Source: Lachnospiraceae bacterium (lineage in GTDB: Bacteria; Bacillota; Clostridia; Lachnospirales; Lachnospiraceae). From it: DNA of 64,000 nucleotides. The notes beneath the pieces were generated by a model that was not told the DNA's origin, did no database searches, and saw nothing but the letters and a program-made list of their open reading frames with translations. The stretch lies in NCBI GenBank assembly GCA_009911035.1, contig QXWO01000009.1, positions 62,001 to 126,000 on the forward strand, given 5' to 3'. A program made the position numbers and the translations under genes. Positions 54,172 through 61,637 of the stretch are shown one piece after another (position 1 is the first letter of the stretch; every line of letters begins with the position of its first letter).

Positions 54172-55059
54172 ATGGGCGCAAGCATTTATAAGAATAAAAA
54201 ACCATTGTTTGTTTTCCTGCTTCCCGCATTTCTGTTTATGGTTGTCTATCTGTACTATCCGTTTTTTCGAAATATAATAAACAGCTTTCAGCATATAAAA
54301 AACTTGGGACAGATCACAGCCACATGGAATGACCCCTGGTATACAAATTATGTGGAGCTGGTACAGGATCCGAATGTCTGGACATCCATTAAAAATACAC
54401 TGGTTATGATGCTGGTGACGATTGTGGGGCAGGTGGGGATCGCGCTGGTCCTGGCGCTTCTGGTGGACAATATCCATGCAGGGGCAAAGTTTTTCCGGAC
54501 CGTTTATTTTTTCCCCATTGTAATATCAGCAACGGCCTTAGGGCTTTTGTTTAACCTGATCTTCCTTTATGATAAGGGTATGCTCAACCAGTTTCTGGAG
54601 ACACTTGGAAAGACAGGACTTACGGACTGGAAGGATGAGGCCCATGCGCTGTTTACCATGATGCTTCCGGTTATGTGGCAGTATGTAGGATTCTACTTTG
54701 TAATATTGATCACAGGACTGAATAATATTTCCGAAGAATTGTACGAGTCCGCCTCCATTGACGGCGCTACAAGGTTCCAGAGAGTCAGATACATTTCCCT
54801 GCCTCTTTTACATAATGTGATCTGCACCTGCGTGGTACTGGCGGTGACAGGGGCTCTTAAGGTATTCGATCTCCCCTGGACCATGTTCCCCAAGGGGATG
54901 CCTCTTAAGTCAACGTTCCTGACAGGCACATACATGTATTATCAGACAATGGAAGCTAAAAATGTGGACTATGGCGCAACGCTGGCAATCATGCTGGTAC
55001 TGCTTGGCGTCATCACATCAAAAGTGGTAAATATTGTTTTCAAAGAAAAAGATTATTAG
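54172..55059 (+). CDS. Sugar ABC transporter permease, MalF/UgpA type
   Basis: 295 residues from ATG 54172 (AAAGAAGGG upstream; a GTG at 54163 also in frame). Six membrane segments. The EAA loop that contacts the ATPase reads EELYESASIDGATRFQRV near residue 200. Together with the next gene it forms the channel for the binding protein's sugar. No ATPase gene is in the cluster, so a shared MsmK-type ATPase is likely. Confidence 0.94.
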   Translation: MGASIYKNKKPLFVFLLPAFLFMVVYLYYPFFRNIINSFQHIKNLGQITATWNDPWYTNYVELVQDPNVWTSIKNTLVMMLVTIVGQVGIALVLALLVDNIHAGAKFFRTVYFFPIVISATALGLLFNLIFLYDKGMLNQFLETLGKTGLTDWKDEAHALFTMMLPVMWQYVGFYFVILITGLNNISEELYESASIDGATRFQRVRYISLPLLHNVICTCVVLAVTGALKVFDLPWTMFPKGMPLKSTFLTGTYMYYQTMEAKNVDYGATLAIMLVLLGVITSKVVNIVFKEKDY

Positions 55060-55074
55060 AAGGAGGCGTGGCAG

Positions 55075-55932
55075 ATGAAAAATAAAAAATTTAGTTTGTC
55101 CTCCGTTATCATATATATCCTGCTTATTATCTGGTCCCTGACGACCATTTACCCCATTATCTGGGTGATACAGAATTCCTTTAAGGGAAAAGACAAGATT
55201 CTGGGAGATTCCTTTTCCCTGCCCTTGGGGGAGATGTTCACAATGGCCAACTATAGGAAAGCTTTTGGCAGTATGAACATTTTAGGTGCATATAAAAACA
55301 GTATTTTTATCTCTACGGTGGTGGCAGTCACGGTTCTCATTCTTGCGGGAATGGCTTCCTTTGCCCTTGTCCGCTACAGTTTTAAGCTCAAAGGCGCTTT
55401 GCAGTCTCTGGTCATAGCGGGTATGATGTTTCCTGTGTTTGCAACGGTCATTCCGGTATGCAGTATGCAGACAAAATGGGGCATTGCCAACACCGGAAGC
55501 TGGGGGCTCACCATGCTGTCTGTAATTCTCCCCCAGGTGGCCGGGAATCTTTCTTTTGCAATTGTGGTCCTGACAGGCTTCATCAAAGGACTTCCGGTGG
55601 AGTTGGAGGAGGCGGCTTTTATGGAAGGATGCAATGCTTTCCAGATTTTCTGTAAAGTGGTAGTGCCTCTGACCAAACCTTCCTTTGCAACAGTGGCGAT
55701 TTTCTCCTTCCTTTGGAGCTACAATGATCTGTTTACCCAGATGTTCTATTTAAGAACACAGAAAATGTACGGGATCACGGTGCTTTTAAACCGTCTGACA
55801 TCACAGGAAGGCACCAATTACGGTCTGATGGCAGCAGCGGTCACACTGGTGGTAGTACCTGTTGTGATTGTATACATTTTTCTGCAGAAGTATATAATTA
55901 AAGGCATGACAGCAGGCGCAGTCAAAGGTTGA
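55075..55932 (+). CDS. Sugar ABC transporter permease, MalG/UgpE type
   Basis: 285 residues, AAGGAGG before the ATG. Six membrane segments; the EAA loop is VELEEAAFMEGCNAFQIF near residue 182. Spacing of 15 bases to the first permease indicates one operon. The C-terminus IIKGMTAGAVKG is the family's standard end. Confidence 0.94.
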   Translation: MKNKKFSLSSVIIYILLIIWSLTTIYPIIWVIQNSFKGKDKILGDSFSLPLGEMFTMANYRKAFGSMNILGAYKNSIFISTVVAVTVLILAGMASFALVRYSFKLKGALQSLVIAGMMFPVFATVIPVCSMQTKWGIANTGSWGLTMLSVILPQVAGNLSFAIVVLTGFIKGLPVELEEAAFMEGCNAFQIFCKVVVPLTKPSFATVAIFSFLWSYNDLFTQMFYLRTQKMYGITVLLNRLTSQEGTNYGLMAAAVTLVVVPVVIVYIFLQKYIIKGMTAGAVKG

Positions 55933-55961
55933 ATAGCAATAACAGTTCTTGGGTGAAATTT

Positions 55962-56852
55962 ATGTACAAAGTGGTAATTATTGATGATGAACCGATTATC
56001 GTTGAAGGCTTAAGCAGGGGTGTAAACTGGGATGCTTTTCACTGCTTGGTAGCAGGTACGGCGGGCAGCGGCGAAGATGGGCTTAAACTGATCCGGAAAG
56101 TAAAACCGCATATTGTATTTTCAGATATCAGGATGCCCTGTATGGATGGCCTGACTATGATAGCGGCAATGAAGTCTGAATTCCCGGGTACACAGATTGC
56201 CATTCTTACAGGATACAGGGATTTTGACTATGCCCAGAAGGCAATCAGGCTGGGAGTGTCCAGGTTCCTGCTCAAACCCTCCAAAATGGATGAAATTGAG
56301 GAGGCCCTCCGGGCAATGACTAAAAAGCTGGAAGAGTCCGGCTGGAAATACGAACAGCAGTATGCGCCGGAGCATGGACAGGAGCACGGCCAGGGGTACA
56401 GGCAGAAAGAGACATATCCAGAAGGGACCGGGCAGGCATGTGAGGGATATGCGGAAGATATGGGAAGTGCGCCGGGACGTGTCCTTGGGGAGAAATTGTC
56501 CGAAATGGAAGAAAATCTGCCGGAGAGTGCGGCCAGCAGTTATATTGTAAAAAATGCCGTAAGCTACATAGAAGAACATTACAAGGACAAGCTTAAGCTT
56601 TCCGATGTGGCAGATCAGGTCTATGTGAGCCAGTGGCATTTGAGCAAACTGATGAACCGATATCTTGGACAGAACTTTTCGGAGATCTTAAACGGTGTGC
56701 GGATTAGTCAGGCAAAAGAACTGCTCAAAGACCCGGCCCTGCGTATCGGAGATATTGCGGATGAAGTGGGATTTTTAGATGTGGCGCATTTTTCAAGAGT
56801 GTTTAAAAAGACGGTCGGGATATCAGCCAATGAATATAGGAACCAGATGTAA
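55962..56852 (+). CDS. YesN-type response regulator with AraC DNA-binding domain
   Basis: 296 residues from ATG 55962 (GGGTGA upstream). Receiver 1-120 with IDDEP at 6-10, Asp near 55 in VFSDIRMPCMDG, and Lys in LLKPSK near 107. A polar linker (125-185) that is rich in Gln, Gly and His (YEQQYAPEHGQEHGQGY) follows. Two AraC helix-turn-helix motifs occupy about 195-296 (LKLSDVADQVYVSQWHLSKL and IGDIADEVGFLDVAHFSRVFK). It should be phosphorylated by the YesM kinase at 50802 and control this transporter. Confidence 0.94.
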   Translation: MYKVVIIDDEPIIVEGLSRGVNWDAFHCLVAGTAGSGEDGLKLIRKVKPHIVFSDIRMPCMDGLTMIAAMKSEFPGTQIAILTGYRDFDYAQKAIRLGVSRFLLKPSKMDEIEEALRAMTKKLEESGWKYEQQYAPEHGQEHGQGYRQKETYPEGTGQACEGYAEDMGSAPGRVLGEKLSEMEENLPESAASSYIVKNAVSYIEEHYKDKLKLSDVADQVYVSQWHLSKLMNRYLGQNFSEILNGVRISQAKELLKDPALRIGDIADEVGFLDVAHFSRVFKKTVGISANEYRNQM

Positions 56853-56869
56853 AATGGCCGGCTGTGCGG

Positions 56870-56908
56870 AACAAACGCTGCCACGCTCCGCGAGACAGCT
56901 TATTGTAA
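56870..56908 (-). repeat. Dispersed stem-loop repeat, copy B (inverted)
   Basis: Exact reverse complement of copy A (10472-10510) over 39 bases. It lies 18 bases after the yesN-type stop and faces copy C across 100 bases. Confidence 0.88.
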
Positions 56909-57008
56909 TAAGACAGGATTATATGGGACTAAGCGTAAACCCTTAGGGCGGACCGGGCTTAGTCATGTTCATGATACCTGCGGGCAGCAGGCCGGGCAGC
57001 GGCTTTTG
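56909..57008. other. 100-base segment between two inverted stem-loop copies
   Basis: The stretch between copies B and C holds a GCCG-CGGC-TTTTGTT terminator-like stem at its right end (about 56987-57010) and CCTGC-GCAGG just before it. No frame or known element is visible. Confidence 0.4.
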
Positions 57009-57047
57009 TTACAATAAGCTGGCTCGCAGAGCGTGGCAGCGTTTATT
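57009..57047 (+). repeat. Dispersed stem-loop repeat, copy C
   Basis: Matches copy A at 36 of 39 bases; one change (GCTGGC for GCTGTC) turns a G-U pair into G-C, which strengthens the stem. It begins at the T-run of a short hairpin, as copies A and E do. Confidence 0.85.
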
Positions 57048-57096
57048 GCAATTAGCATTATCGTTAAAATGCATCAGTGTTTTTTTGAGATAGTAC

Positions 57097-57125
57097 TTGA
57101 CAAATTGAACATAGTGCTGTAATAT
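57097..57125 (+). promoter_or_regulatory. Promoter of the LacI-type operon
   Basis: TTGACA (57097-57102), 17 bases, TAATAT (57120-57125). Transcription would start close to 57132, inside or beside the first operator. Confidence 0.75.
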
Positions 57126-57132
57126 ATAAACA

Positions 57133-57146
57133 TGCAAACGTTTACA
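57133..57146 (+). promoter_or_regulatory. LacI-type operator 1
   Basis: TGCAAACGTTTACA, a near-palindrome with the central CG of LacI/GalR operators, just downstream of the -10 box. It is the reverse complement of operators 2 and 3. Confidence 0.8.
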
Positions 57147-57179
57147 ACATAAAACTTGCATATTTTTTCGGACATAAAA

Positions 57180-57193
57180 TGTAAACGTTTGCA
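57180..57193 (+). promoter_or_regulatory. LacI-type operator 2
   Basis: TGTAAACGTTTGCA, 47 bases centre to centre from operator 1 and 25 bases before the regulator start. Two sites on one side of the promoter suggest cooperative repression and self-regulation. Confidence 0.8.
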
Positions 57194-57217
57194 TGAAATG
57201 CACGGGGGATGGTGAAG

Positions 57218-58282
57218 ATGAAAAATCAAAAAGGAGTCAGTATTCTTGATGTTGCGCGGGAAGCAAATGTATCTTCTGCAACAGTGTCCAGGGTGGTCAA
57301 CAATATTAATAAGGTGAAACCGGAGGTACGGCAGAAGGTTTTAGACGCCATTGATGCTTTGGGATACAGTCCCAATCATGCCGCAAGGGCGCTGGTGAAG
57401 CAGAAGACTAATTGCATCGGAATCATCGTCAACAATCTCCATGACCCTTTTTTTCACGATTTGATCAAGGGATTCGAGATGTCAGCCCAGCAGACGAAGT
57501 ATGCGGTAATGTTTTGCAGCGTTTTGGGCGGGGACGTGGCCAGCAAGGAAAAATATGTGAAATATCTGACCAATGGCGTGGTGGATGCGGTGATTTTATA
57601 TGGCTCTTATTTAAGTGATGAAAGTGTCATCAACTATTTGAAGGAGATACGGAATATCGATTATGTAATGATCGAGGATGATGTGCCGTTTCTCGACTGT
57701 AATAAGCTTTTGATCGACAATCTGGGCGGAGCCAGGCAGGCGGTTAAATATCTGATTGGAAAGGGGCACAGGGATATTGCGCATATATGTGGCAATCCTA
57801 ACAAGAAGGTGACGAAAGAGAGGCTTGACGGGTACGTGGATGCCATGAAAAAGGCGGGGATTCAAGTGAAGGAGCAGTATGTCCAGTGCACCTCCACGGA
57901 TTATAGAAGCGGTTATGCGTGTATGAATGCACTGCTTGATTTGGAACAGCCGCCTACAGCGGTATTTTGTTCCGATGATGCCATTGCAAGCTTTGCCATC
58001 CGGGCGGCTCTTGACAGGGGGATGCGTATCCCGGAGGATATTTCGGTGATGGGTTTTGATAACCAGACGATTCTGCCGGATCATTACCGGGGGCCGGAAA
58101 TTACTTCCGTCAGCCAGCCTTTGTACAATATCGGCATGGACAGTGTGCGGATCTTAAGCGAACGGCTCAACAGCAGTGGGGAAATGGAGCCGGTGAGGAT
58201 CACCTATCAGACGGAAATTGTGGAGAAGGAGTCGGTAGGGCTGTGCCGGAGAGCGCAGCCGGAGGAACTTGAAAATTTGTAG
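57218..58282 (+). CDS. LacI family transcriptional regulator
   Basis: 354 residues from ATG 57218, with GGGGGATGG upstream; ATG 57209 is in frame but too close. The HTH covers 1-25 (SILDVAREANVSSATVSRVV) and the hinge helix SPNHAARALV is near 55. The rest is the sugar-binding core (IGIIVNNLHDPFFHDLIKG, VFCSDDAIASFAIRAA, ISVMGFDNQ). It probably binds TGTAAACGTTTGCA sites before its own gene and before the AGE epimerase gene, controlling the whole operon. The effector is unknown. Confidence 0.94.
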   Translation: MKNQKGVSILDVAREANVSSATVSRVVNNINKVKPEVRQKVLDAIDALGYSPNHAARALVKQKTNCIGIIVNNLHDPFFHDLIKGFEMSAQQTKYAVMFCSVLGGDVASKEKYVKYLTNGVVDAVILYGSYLSDESVINYLKEIRNIDYVMIEDDVPFLDCNKLLIDNLGGARQAVKYLIGKGHRDIAHICGNPNKKVTKERLDGYVDAMKKAGIQVKEQYVQCTSTDYRSGYACMNALLDLEQPPTAVFCSDDAIASFAIRAALDRGMRIPEDISVMGFDNQTILPDHYRGPEITSVSQPLYNIGMDSVRILSERLNSSGEMEPVRITYQTEIVEKESVGLCRRAQPEELENL

Positions 58283-58298
58283 GAAAATGAGGACAGCT

Positions 58299-59084
58299 AT
58301 GGATTACGGAAGAATGCTTACAGGAAAGAGGGCCTTTATCACCACAGGGGCGAGAGGAATAGGGAAGGAAATTGCCCTGCTTTTTGCAAAACATGGGGCG
58401 GTGGCAGCGGTGGGAGGCAGGAATCTGCCAAAACTGCGGGAAACCGAAGCACAGCTTAAGGAATTTTCCCCTGATTCAAAGGGATATGGGCTGGATCTCT
58501 CTGATTTGGAGGAAGTAAAAGCGGTATGCAGACAGCTTATCAGGGATTTCGGCGGGATAGATATTCTTGTCAACACAGTGGGAATCAACCGTCACGGACC
58601 CATCCATGCATGTGACGAAGAATGGCTGGAAACCATGATAGATACCAATTATAAATGCGGTCTGCTCTGCGCAAAGGAACTGCTGCCCGGTATGATGGAA
58701 AGGAAATGGGGCAATATCATTAATATATCTTCCATACACGGTACCATGACCATGCCTGGGTTTGGAATTTATGCCGGTACAAAAGGGGCAGTCAATGCCA
58801 CGGCAAGGGCTATGGCGCTGGACTATGCGGGAGATGGGATCCGGGTAAACAATATTTCGCCGGGACTGATCATGAGTGATAATATGCTGGATGAAATCCA
58901 TACCTACCCGGAGGGAGAAGAAAGGGAACAGTTTATGGAAATGCTCCGGAACATGCAGCCCCTTTCACCGGGGAAAATGGAGGACATAGCAAACGCAGCG
59001 CTTTTTCTGGCAAGCGATATGTCTTCCTATATCACGGGGCAGACAATCATGGTGGACGGCGGGGCAAGTATCAGGGCCCATTGA
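58299..59084 (+). CDS. SDR family oxidoreductase
   Basis: 261 residues from ATG 58299 (GAGGAC upstream). The NAD(P) site reads ITTGARGIGKEIA, near residue 13, with Thr-Thr before the Gly motif. LVNTVGINRHGP, the catalytic Ser in NISSIHGT and Tyr/Lys in IYAGTKGAVNA (about 163-167) complete the short-chain dehydrogenase core, and the C-terminal YITGQTIMVDGG is standard. It resembles gluconate 5-dehydrogenase-type enzymes, so a sugar acid or keto sugar is a likely substrate. It overlaps the next frame and belongs to the LacI operon. Confidence 0.9.
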   Translation: MDYGRMLTGKRAFITTGARGIGKEIALLFAKHGAVAAVGGRNLPKLRETEAQLKEFSPDSKGYGLDLSDLEEVKAVCRQLIRDFGGIDILVNTVGINRHGPIHACDEEWLETMIDTNYKCGLLCAKELLPGMMERKWGNIINISSIHGTMTMPGFGIYAGTKGAVNATARAMALDYAGDGIRVNNISPGLIMSDNMLDEIHTYPEGEEREQFMEMLRNMQPLSPGKMEDIANAALFLASDMSSYITGQTIMVDGGASIRAH

Positions 59085-59098
59085 AAGGGACAGGAAAA

Positions 59099-60208
59099 AT
59101 GGATATTTTAAAAGAATGCGGCATTACGCCCTTTATCAACGCACATGATACCTATACGGTATACGGCGGCAGCCGTATGGCTGAAAATACACTGGAAGCT
59201 ATGAGGGAAATTTCCCGCAGCTTTGTGGATATGGAGCAGCTTCAAAGGAATCTGGGAAAGGAACTGGCCCGGATGACGGGCAATGAGGGTGCATATATTA
59301 CCAATGGCGCGGCAGGCGGGCTCCTGCTGGCAGCCTGTGTGTGTATGGCGGAGGGCAGCAGGTACAAATATACAAGGCTTCCCTGTACGGAAGGCATGAA
59401 AAACGAAATTATCGTAATGCGGGCACAGCGGAATGCCTACGATGCGGCACTCTGGGCAGGCGGAGCGGTAAAGGTGGAAATCGGAGATGCGGACGAAACG
59501 CCGGAATATGAACTGGAGGGCAGTATTAATGAGAAAACCGCAGCAGTATTTTATTTTGTGTCCTCCCTTTATGAGCGGGGATCCATGGAACTGGCAAAGA
59601 CCATTGAGATTGCCCACAGACATAATGTTCCTGTTGTTGTGGATGCGGCGGCCCAGCTTCCTCCGGCGGAAAATCTCTGGAGGTTTACAAAGGAAGGGGC
59701 AGATTTAGTTATTTTCAGCGGCGGCAAGACTCTCTGCGGTCCTCAGGACAGCGGGCTGATCGTAGGGCGGAAGGAACTGATAGAAGACTGCCTGCGGTTT
59801 GGCGCGCCGGCCCATGGAATATGCCGTTTTTGCAAGACATCGAGGGAAAGCATGGCAGGATTATATGTGGCAGTGAAAAACTATCTGGAGGCGGATCATG
59901 ACCGGATATATTTAGAGCTTATGGAGAAAAATGAGATGGTGGCAGCTTACATGGACGGAGCCGGATTCGTGGCAGATACGGAGATCATAAACAGAGGGCC
60001 GGTGGGACAGACCTATCCCAGACTGTTTCTTCGGCTGAAAGAAGGAGCCGACGGGGATAGGATCGTGAAGAAAATGTATGAGAGAGGGATTTATATCGGT
60101 TATGACAAAGGCAGACATGCCCTTTACGTCAGCCCCTTAAATCTGACAAGGGAAGAAGCGGATGTGGTGGGAAAGAATCTGAAAGAAGTGATGGAAGGAG
60201 CCGGTTGA
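59099..60208 (+). CDS. SelA-like PLP-dependent enzyme (DgaE-type)
   Basis: 369 residues from ATG 59099, ACAGGAAAA before it. It has the fold type I pattern of the SelA/DgaE group: TVYGGSRM near 20, ITNGAAGGLLLAACVCM near 66, VDAAAQLPP near 178 and the PLP lysine in IFSGGKTLCGPQDSGLIVG near 209. SelA itself is excluded by context and short length. The group includes D-glucosaminate-6-phosphate ammonia-lyase, which yields KDGP; no KDGP aldolase gene is visible here. The SDR start of this operon and the AGE epimerase after it agree with sugar-acid or amino-sugar catabolism. Confidence 0.85.
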   Translation: MDILKECGITPFINAHDTYTVYGGSRMAENTLEAMREISRSFVDMEQLQRNLGKELARMTGNEGAYITNGAAGGLLLAACVCMAEGSRYKYTRLPCTEGMKNEIIVMRAQRNAYDAALWAGGAVKVEIGDADETPEYELEGSINEKTAAVFYFVSSLYERGSMELAKTIEIAHRHNVPVVVDAAAQLPPAENLWRFTKEGADLVIFSGGKTLCGPQDSGLIVGRKELIEDCLRFGAPAHGICRFCKTSRESMAGLYVAVKNYLEADHDRIYLELMEKNEMVAAYMDGAGFVADTEIINRGPVGQTYPRLFLRLKEGADGDRIVKKMYERGIYIGYDKGRHALYVSPLNLTREEADVVGKNLKEVMEGAG

Positions 60209-60222
60209 TTTTTACCACAAAA

Positions 60223-60236
60223 TGTAAACGTTTGCA
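60223..60236 (+). promoter_or_regulatory. LacI-type operator 3
   Basis: TGTAAACGTTTGCA, identical to operator 2, in the 59-base gap before the AGE epimerase gene. It could allow a second, internal point of control or a roadblock. It fits a CcpA cre site with one mismatch, but identity to the two sites at the regulator promoter favours the local repressor. Confidence 0.75.
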
Positions 60237-60267
60237 CAAAAGCGGCCGGGGAAAGGTGCCAGTGATT

Positions 60268-61500
60268 ATGGAAGGAAAATCAGAATTTTATGTAAAACAT
60301 GAAAAAGAACTAAGGCGCATTCTTAAGAAGGTTAGGGAAGAACTTTTATTTGAAGTGGTCCCCTTTTGGGAAAAGCGGGTGGTAGACAGGGAATATCCGG
60401 GCTATCTAAACTGCTTTGACCGACAGGGAGATCTGATTGACGTAAGAAAACCGGGATGGTTTGTGGGACGCACCATGTATACCTTTGCCGCCCTATACAA
60501 CACGATGGAAAAAAGGCAGCAGTGGCTGGAGATTGCCCGGGCAGGAAGAACATTCATGAACGGCAGCTTTTATGCCGGAAGGGGACGCTTTCAGCAGATG
60601 ATGAGCCGGGACGGCAGGGTTTTAAACGGGCCTGTGTCTATTTTTACAGACCATTTTGCTGTGAAGGGACTTTACGAATATGTGAAGGCATGTCCCAGGC
60701 AGGAAGGGCAGAGGGACAAAGAGCTTGCAGGCCAGTTAAGCGATATACTGTTTAGGAATGTAAACGACCCCGGTGTCCTTGCAGCCGAAGGCATACCTTT
60801 GGGATTCCAGAAACATGCAGTTAATTTTATGACGCTTTTAGTGGCCCTTGAAAGTCGTGAGTTATTCGGCAGACGGTACGGGGATATTTTGAAAAACTGT
60901 GTGGAAAAGTCCCTGTATGAATTTGCCAGCGATGCCTATGAGGCGCCTTTTGAATATATTGGTACAGACGGGAAGCCGAAACCGGAAGGAGAAGGGAGGT
61001 TAATTGATCCGGGACATACCATGGAAGCCATGTGGTTTTCCATGAAAGCAGGAAAAAAATGTGGGAATACTGAATATGGAAAGCGTGCCATGCAGGTGCT
61101 GGACTGGGTAATAGAGCGCTGTTACGATGAGGAATACGGCGGATTTTACCAGCATGTGGATTTGGACGGCGCTTTGGAGGAACGTTTCAAAACAAACACT
61201 TATGCAGATGTTTTAGCTGCATGGGATGATAAGATCTGGTGGGTACAGGCAGAATGCCTTTACGCCCTTGCCATGAGCGCCCTGTACAATGAAAACGAGA
61301 GGCATTACGATTATTTTCTGAAAATGTACGATTATGTGCAGACGTATTTCAGGGATAAAAAATACGGGGAATGGTACAGTATTTTGAAAAGAGACGGCAC
61401 ATTAAAGTGGGATGACAAGGGATCTGAACTAAAAGGTGCGTATCACGTCCCACGGTGCCTGATGCAGTTGACAGTATTGATAAAAGAGTATTTGCAATAG
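60268..61500 (+). CDS. AGE family sugar 2-epimerase/isomerase
   Basis: 410 residues. ATG 60268 is favoured; GTG 60262 would add two residues and is closer to the GAAAGG site. The (alpha/alpha)6 barrel motifs are visible: RKPGWFVGRTMYTFAALYN near 78, DPGHTMEAMWFSMKA near 252 (catalytic His), YGGFYQHVD near 300 and WWVQAECLYAL near 342. Members convert N-acylglucosamine/N-acylmannosamine, glucose/mannose or disaccharides; specificity cannot be read. With the SDR and SelA-like enzymes it forms one catabolic set. Confidence 0.92.
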   Translation: MEGKSEFYVKHEKELRRILKKVREELLFEVVPFWEKRVVDREYPGYLNCFDRQGDLIDVRKPGWFVGRTMYTFAALYNTMEKRQQWLEIARAGRTFMNGSFYAGRGRFQQMMSRDGRVLNGPVSIFTDHFAVKGLYEYVKACPRQEGQRDKELAGQLSDILFRNVNDPGVLAAEGIPLGFQKHAVNFMTLLVALESRELFGRRYGDILKNCVEKSLYEFASDAYEAPFEYIGTDGKPKPEGEGRLIDPGHTMEAMWFSMKAGKKCGNTEYGKRAMQVLDWVIERCYDEEYGGFYQHVDLDGALEERFKTNTYADVLAAWDDKIWWVQAECLYALAMSALYNENERHYDYFLKMYDYVQTYFRDKKYGEWYSILKRDGTLKWDDKGSELKGAYHVPRCLMQLTVLIKEYLQ

Positions 61501-61501
61501 G

Positions 61502-61519
61502 ACAGATGCGGAACAGGAA
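61502..61519 (+). repeat. Degenerate copy of the leader block
   Basis: ACAGATGCGGAACAGGAA just after the epimerase stop matches copy 1 and its preceding bases (ACAGATGCGGAACTGGAA) except for one base, but then diverges before the ribosome site. Confidence 0.6.
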
Positions 61520-61612
61520 ACAGCATGAGTCGAGACAGGTGCCCAGAGAAAAGCCTGGCTGAATGCAGACAGGATTTTCTCTGACGGTTGATGGTACATG
61601 TCTGGACGAATG

Positions 61613-61631
61613 CGGAACTGGAATAGGAGGA
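61613..61631 (+). repeat. 19-base leader block, copy 4 (ribosome site of binding protein)
   Basis: CGGAACTGGAATAGGAGGA, exact copy, ending 6 bases before the binding-protein ATG. Confidence 0.88.
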
Positions 61632-61637
61632 AAGAGC

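Noticed and set aside
60223-60236. CcpA cre site
   Set aside because: It differs from the cre consensus at one conserved position and is identical to an operator at the LacI-type regulator's own promoter, so local control is favoured; dual use is not excluded.
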